Positions 59,330-64,000 of a stretch of 64,000 nucleotides of DNA are shown here, one piece after another. The notes below the pieces were generated by a model. That model made no database searches. It had not been told where the DNA came from and saw only the letters and a program-made list of their open reading frames with translations. The first letter of the stretch is position 1; the number at the start of each line of letters is the position of its first letter. Origin of the DNA: Sarcocystis neurona (lineage: Eukaryota > Apicomplexa > Conoidasida > Eucoccidiorida > Sarcocystidae); NCBI GenBank assembly GCA_000727475.1, contig KL647293.1, forward strand, positions 3,204,580-3,268,579, in the 5' to 3' direction. The translations under genes were made by a program, and so were the position numbers.

Positions 59330-62300
59330 TCAAGAAAAAGAATTGGATAACAAACTACAGAAGAAGAAAACTGACTTTCTGCGATGCTCGACTCTGTCGT
59401 CCTCTTCAGAGTAAGGCGAGCCGTCGCCGCCGCCGCCCCCTCCTCCGCCTTTCGTCGATGACGCAGTGGCGTACGGATCCCTGCCCACAGACCGCCTGCT
59501 GCAGCTGCTGGCCCTGCTGCGTGACCTGCTGTCGCTGTAGTTTCTTCGTCTGCTGCTGCCCCCTCCGCGTCTCTCCTCCTCGTCCTCGTAGTTTCTGCCG
59601 TTGCTTCTGCGCTGCGGCTGCACCCTGCTGCTGCTGCTGCTTCGCCGTCGTCCGCCTGCTTTTCCCCCCGCTGCTGCAGCAGTTTCCTCTTCGTCCTCGC
59701 CACCGGCGCCACCGCCGCGACTCGGGCTGCGGTTCCTGCGTCGGTAGTCGTACGGGCCGGCAGCAGCAGCGTAGTAATAGCTGCTGCTGCTCCGGTCGTC
59801 GTCGCGCCCGCCTCCTCCTGGTGCTGCGTCTCCTCCTCCTCCTCCTCGGCCCCTGCTGCTGTATCGCTCCTCGTCATCTTCCTCGTCGCTCGAGGAAAAT
59901 CGGCGGCGGCCCGCGCTGCTGCTGCCCCGCGGCCCTTCCTCTTTTCTGCCCGACGCACTGCCACTGCTTCCCCCCCCGCCGCCTCCTCTGGAAGACGCGT
60001 AGTCGGACGACCCGTACTCTCTTCTGCTGCTGCTTCTTCTTCCTGCTGCTGCGCCTCGGCTGCTGCTGCGACTTCTTCTGCCTCTTCTGCTGCCCTGCGC
60101 GTAGCCTTCCTCGTCGTCCTCCTCCTCCCCGTGGTACGCGTTGCCGCTGCTGTAGCCGCGACCACCTCCGCCTCCACCTCCTCCGCTGCTGCTGTCGCGT
60201 CTCCTGCTGCTGCTTCTTCTTCTGCTCCCCTCTTCATACCCAGACGACGAAGAAGAGCCGCCGCCGCCACTGCCGTAATAGTTGTACGGACGGCGGCTTC
60301 CTCCTCCTCCTCCGCCTCCTCCCCGGCGACCGCCTCCTCTCTCGTCCGGGCCCCGCGCCAGCTCCACACGCACTCTGCAGAAGCGGCAGCAGCAGCAGCA
60401 GCCCCAGCACCAGCAATACGTCCAAAAGCAGCCCCTCAATAGCACCAACAGCCACAGATGCAGTAGTTTTGCGCGCGTACAACATACCAACAACACCACC
60501 AGACGCAGCAACAGCAGCAACTCCACAGCAGGGCAGTCTGCAACAGTAACAGCGTCCCCCAACGGCAGCACCACCAGTGACGAGAGGAGCAACACGTAGC
60601 GCTGGAGCAGCAGCTGATATGCAGTGGGCAACGTCTAAGCCACCGCCCTTTCGGGAGACTTGGCGCCAGCACAGGCGAAAAGACACAGATTCACCATAAC
60701 GGCGGTCGCAACAGCAGCAGTCGCCACCAACACAGGCAGCCGCAGCAAACGATGGAGCCGTGGGGTCGCCCCTCCAACTCACATGCAAACGAACACCCCC
60801 GCCGGCAGCACACAGTAGCAGCAGCAGCCGCAGCAAAAGCCACCGAGACCGGAGAAGACATCATACGCAGCAGCAGTAGCACAGTCGAGTACACCGTGGC
60901 AGCCCCAGCAGCAGCAGCAGCGAGGCAGGCGGTGAACATCCGCCCCAGCAGACACATGCAGCAGTGGCTACAGGAAACCTTTCAAAAGCAGCAAAACGTT
61001 GCAGTATCCCTCCCTCACAGCGACCGCTGCAGCAGCAGCAGGGGACGCACAAACAGCAGGAGACGCACCAGAAGCACCACCACGCGGGCCAAGAGATCCT
61101 TCCACGAACGTCTTCACAGGGAAGAGGCGCCATGCATAAGAAAACCCAACAGACTCCAATGTATAAGAATACACATGCGTCTACAAGGACGCAGTAGCTG
61201 AATTCGCTGCTCCTTTCTCTCGTCCTGCACTGTGTCTCTGCAACGGCGTGTACGTACACCGCGTCGACTAGTGCCCTGCTGTGCTCTACGCCACACACCT
61301 GTTGATGGAAGTTGGTGGAATGACCGCGGAAGAGCAGCAGCAGCAAATGGAAGCAGCAGCAGCAGCCGTGTGCCAGCAGCATCAAGTCGACCGACAGCTA
61401 CGTGCGCAAACAAGACGCGCCGGTGTCGTTTCGTCACAACTATCTTTCTCTTCTACAGCAGCAGCAGCAGTAAAACGCGTGTGCAGGCACCTGCAGCAGC
61501 GCAGCAGCAGCAGCGGCACCGGCATCGCGGCAGCAGCAGCAATCGCAGTAGCAGTCGCAGCGGAGCGTGGCAACGAGGCAGCAACAGCAGCAGCACTGCT
61601 GAAATGAAAGTACAGCCAACGGTACCTGCGAAAAGGTTGCTCACCCAGCCGCGAGAGACGAACGATGAAGACGCAGCAGTAGAAGACAAAGAAGAAGAGA
61701 GGAAAGAGGCAGCAGCAGCAGTGAAGAGGAGAAGACGGTTGCAGTTATGAGGTTTTGACGAAGGGGCGGGCAGAAGACGCGAAGTAAAATTTTTTTTCGA
61801 AGACGCGGGTCACCATACCATCCACCAAAACGAACTGCACCGCAGCAGACGCATGCACATGCAAAGCGCCCAATCGGCTGCCTGGATGCAGCTGCTGCAG
61901 CAAAAGGGTAGCAGTCCAGACAAAACATAACCCAGCAGCAGCAAAAACGCGGAACACCAGCAGCAGACCGCGAGTGGCAGCAGCAGCACTGCTGGCTGCA
62001 GCGAAGCTGTAGTAGCGGAAGCAGCAGGCGCGGCAGCAGCCGCGCGGCGACGGACCGAGACAGCACAAGTTGCGTAGACGGCCACGAGATGCGCGACGCA
62101 GGGAGGAGCAGCAGCAGCAGCACAAAGTGCTACAGCAGCAGTTGCAGCCGGGCGGTGATCTTAGTATTCACAATGACGGAGACAGGCGTGCGCGAAACGG
62201 GCGGAGTAGCGCTGCAGCAGCAGCAACAGCAACGCCGGCTTATTCTCAACCGCATGCACAGCATTTCGCAGGAACAGGCACTTCTCTCCGGCTGCTGCAG

Positions 62301-63178
62301 CAGGAGCAGCAGCACGCGCGTTGGTGCTGCAGCAGCTGAAGCAGAACAGCAACAGCCGCTGACTACCTCTACACGCAGGTGTCCAACATCCGCTACATCG
62401 TTAGTGTCTATACTGCCACTGCAGCAGCAACAGCAGCCGCTACGCGTGCACAGCAGCAGTAAAAAACGGGTCACATCCTGCTCCTGCAGCGGCTGCAGTC
62501 GCACACAACGCAGCAGAAGCAGCAGCAACACCCGACGTCTGTTCTTCTCCCGCGCGCAGCAGCAGCAATCCTTTCTCAGCAAAGACGCAGCTGCAGTCCT
62601 TCTCGGCACTGCAGCACAGCAGCAAAAATGAGGTTCTTGCCGAAAGCAGCAGCATCGGCAGCACCAAAGCGCCGTGCTCTGGTGACTCGCTTCCCACAGC
62701 AGCAGTTGCCCCACCTGCCACGCAGCTGCAGCAATTACTTACGCTCCCGCGATGAGCAGCTGCAGCACCGATCGCAACGGCAGCAGTGGCGCCGCGCCCC
62801 TTCACTCTTACACACCCTCCGACTGAAAATAACCGCCCCCCTCTCCACTGCTACTACGCATACGACCAACCGCAGATGAAGAACACCGTCAGCAGCTACC
62901 ACGGCAGCTGCGGCAGACAACCAGCTGCCGCCTCTTCGTCTACGGAATCGCCAAATGCTGCTGCTGCTGCCGCCCTGCTCTGCGGTCGGGCCGCGCGTGC
63001 TTTTTGGCGTTGGTGCTGCTGTGTCGCGTTGCTGCTGTCGTTTGGTGCTGCGCTGCCCCAGGCCCAGGGCGGCTTGCGCTGCTGTTCAGAAGGGTCGGGG
63101 CGCTTACGGTTTCCCTCGGAAGCGTGTACCGTCCAGCTCCTTCACCGCATCACGTGCGTCCCGGTAGTCATCAAATGT
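59330..63178 (-). CDS. SR/RGG-type RNA-binding protein, 5' end off window
   Basis: Minus strand, two exons seen: 63178-63108 and 60374-59330, joined in phase across a 2733-bp intron (donor AAACC|GTAAGC, acceptor CTTCTGCAG). The first encodes TFDDYRDARDAVKELDG and TRFRGKP, the second continues VRVELARGPDERGGG. Together these are the C-terminal half of an RRM (loop, helix 2 and strand 4), as in SRSF1-, SRSF3- and SR34-like splicing factors. The RNP1 and RNP2 strands must be in exons beyond the right edge. The remaining about 340 residues are Gly, Ser, Arg and acidic low complexity (RGGGGGG, RRRSSSRRRDSSS, EEEDDEEG), the usual substrate of SR kinases and arginine methyltransferases. It probably acts in pre-mRNA splicing in the nucleus. 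The last residues (FFCSLLSNSFS) are unusual and may be intron read-through. Confidence 0.75.
60375..63107 (-). other. CTG-rich intron of the SR-type gene
   Basis: In sense (minus) orientation the 5' end carries short CAG runs (62950-62970) and nearly all the rest is CTG-rich and pyrimidine-rich up to the acceptor. On the plus strand this gives CAG tracts and charged reading frames (60752-61201, 61281-61750) that are regarded as antisense artefacts. One palindrome lies at 61247. Confidence 0.6.
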
Positions 63179-63394
63179 CTACACGCGCATGCAGCAGCAA
63201 ACAAACAGTTTCCCTTCCTTAGTAAAACGGACATGCATGCGCGGTACCTCGACATAACACTTACAAGAATTGGTGTGTCCCGTAGTTTCTTTAGAAGTGT
63301 TAGAACACGCCCAGCTGTATACGCATATTATACCGTGACTCTTGACTTGTACGCTCACATCTACACACAAACCTGGAACAGTCGTGGAAGCTGT

Positions 63395-63950
63395 GGTGTA
63401 CATACACCCGTTCGAGCACCATCAACGCGTCACGTGTGTGTGTTTGGCACGTTTCATTTATACACGCCTGTGTAGTTCAGTATATATATATATATATGCC
63501 CACAGTCACACACTGCAAGCATCTCCATACATGTGGATGTATGTGTACGGGAAACACCTGCAGCATCTTGACTTTGTGGGGCGTACGTACACCCCGAAGA
63601 AGTCGCTCATCAGCACTGCCCGTGGTATCCAAGGGCCCGACGACATACACGCTTGTGTAGCACATTTATGTACGTGTACATATGCCCACATTCACACTCT
63701 ACAGGCATATGCGTACATGTGGACCTATGTGTAAGAAAAACCTGCAGTGTCTTGACTTTGTGGAGTGTACGTACACCCCAAAGAAAGTGATCGTCAACAC
63801 CAGCTGTGCTATCCAGAAGTTCGACGCGACAACGCAAACTAACTGTCTCTTTTTGCAGTCACCTATGTATCTACAATACCCCGTACGTACACCTTAGATT
63901 AGTGCATTCTGACAGTCACCACCCAGATGCGCGTCGAGTGTACATACACC
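63395..63950. promoter_or_regulatory. Cluster of five GTGTACRTACACC palindromes
   Basis: Near copies start at 63395, 63580, 63764, 63880 and 63937; two of them are carried by a tandem duplication. The cluster lies upstream of the SR-type exon at 63178, in a further intron or in its 5' flank. Confidence 0.45.
63496..63840. repeat. 186-bp tandem duplication
   Basis: Copies begin ATGCCCACA at 63496 and 63682 and share TACATGTGGA, ACCTGCAG, CTTGACTTTGTGG and the GTACGTACACCCC palindrome core, with roughly three quarters identity. The second copy fades after about 155 bp. Confidence 0.8.
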
Positions 63951-64000
63951 GCACTCAGTAACGAAGGAGCACCCGACTGTCTTTGTCCACAATCCTTAAC

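Noticed and set aside
61232..61750. Plus-strand charged frame ending in DKEEERKEAAAAVKRRRR, and the neighbouring frames 60752-61201 and 61281-61607
   Set aside because: They lie antisense inside the pyrimidine- and CTG-rich intron of the SR-type gene, whose exons are fixed by RRM motifs and phase. The complement of CT-rich DNA naturally reads as Glu/Lys/Arg.
1..64000. Many reading frames of Tyr/Ile/His/Thr repeats
   Set aside because: They translate TATATA/TACATA microsatellites and have no coding features.
1..64000. tRNA, rRNA and telomere-type repeats
   Set aside because: No T-arm GTTCGA with cloverleaf context, no rRNA-like block and no TTTAGGG array were noticed by eye. A covariance-model scan would be needed to exclude small RNAs.

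Overview
The window looks like nuclear DNA of a coccidian apicomplexan, most likely an Eimeria-type parasite. The reasons are dense CAG/CTG trinucleotide tracts that run through exons and introns and encode poly-Ala, poly-Gln and poly-Ser, long introns with TATATA/TACATA microsatellites, split genes, and alternation of repeat-rich with repeat-poor stretches. No bacterial operons, tRNA, rRNA, CRISPR array or telomeric array was seen. Genes were found by joining exon-like stretches whose GT/AG borders and codon phases agree. Because CAG/CTG tracts stay open in several frames on both strands, open frames alone were not trusted.

Layout. 1-7152 (minus): a TruA-family tRNA pseudouridine synthase with very large Ala/Gln insertions, running off the left edge. 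8039-12181 (plus): an unidentified gene built from four phase-matched exons. 12182-14622: CTG/CAG mosaic with no resolved gene. 14623-25109 (plus): eight phase-matched exons of a membrane-anchored protein, tentatively a PEX3-like peroxin. 25110-28292: intergenic, with a GCATGC cluster. 28293-34162 (plus): a three-exon coiled-coil protein starting MGACAS, a possible acylation signal. 34163-42440: repeat-poor, essentially gene-free, with a 112-bp-arm inverted repeat. 42441-53427 (plus): DRC3, a leucine-rich-repeat subunit of the axonemal nexin-dynein regulatory complex, in five exons; intron 1 holds a 536-base assembly gap. 53428-59329: poorly resolved, with one minus-strand exon candidate and a small basic plus-strand reading frame. 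59330-63178 (minus): an SR/RGG-type RNA-binding protein whose RRM is split by a 2.7-kb CTG-rich intron and whose 5' end is off the right edge.

The genes do not form one pathway. They cover tRNA modification, possible peroxisome biogenesis, flagellar assembly (coccidian male gametes are flagellated) and mRNA processing. The shared theme is intron architecture: several introns carry CAG runs near the donor, TATA microsatellites in the middle and CTG runs just before the acceptor, so the two intron ends are complementary. A second theme is a dispersed palindrome, GGTGTACGTACACC, found only in non-coding positions and clustered at the right edge.
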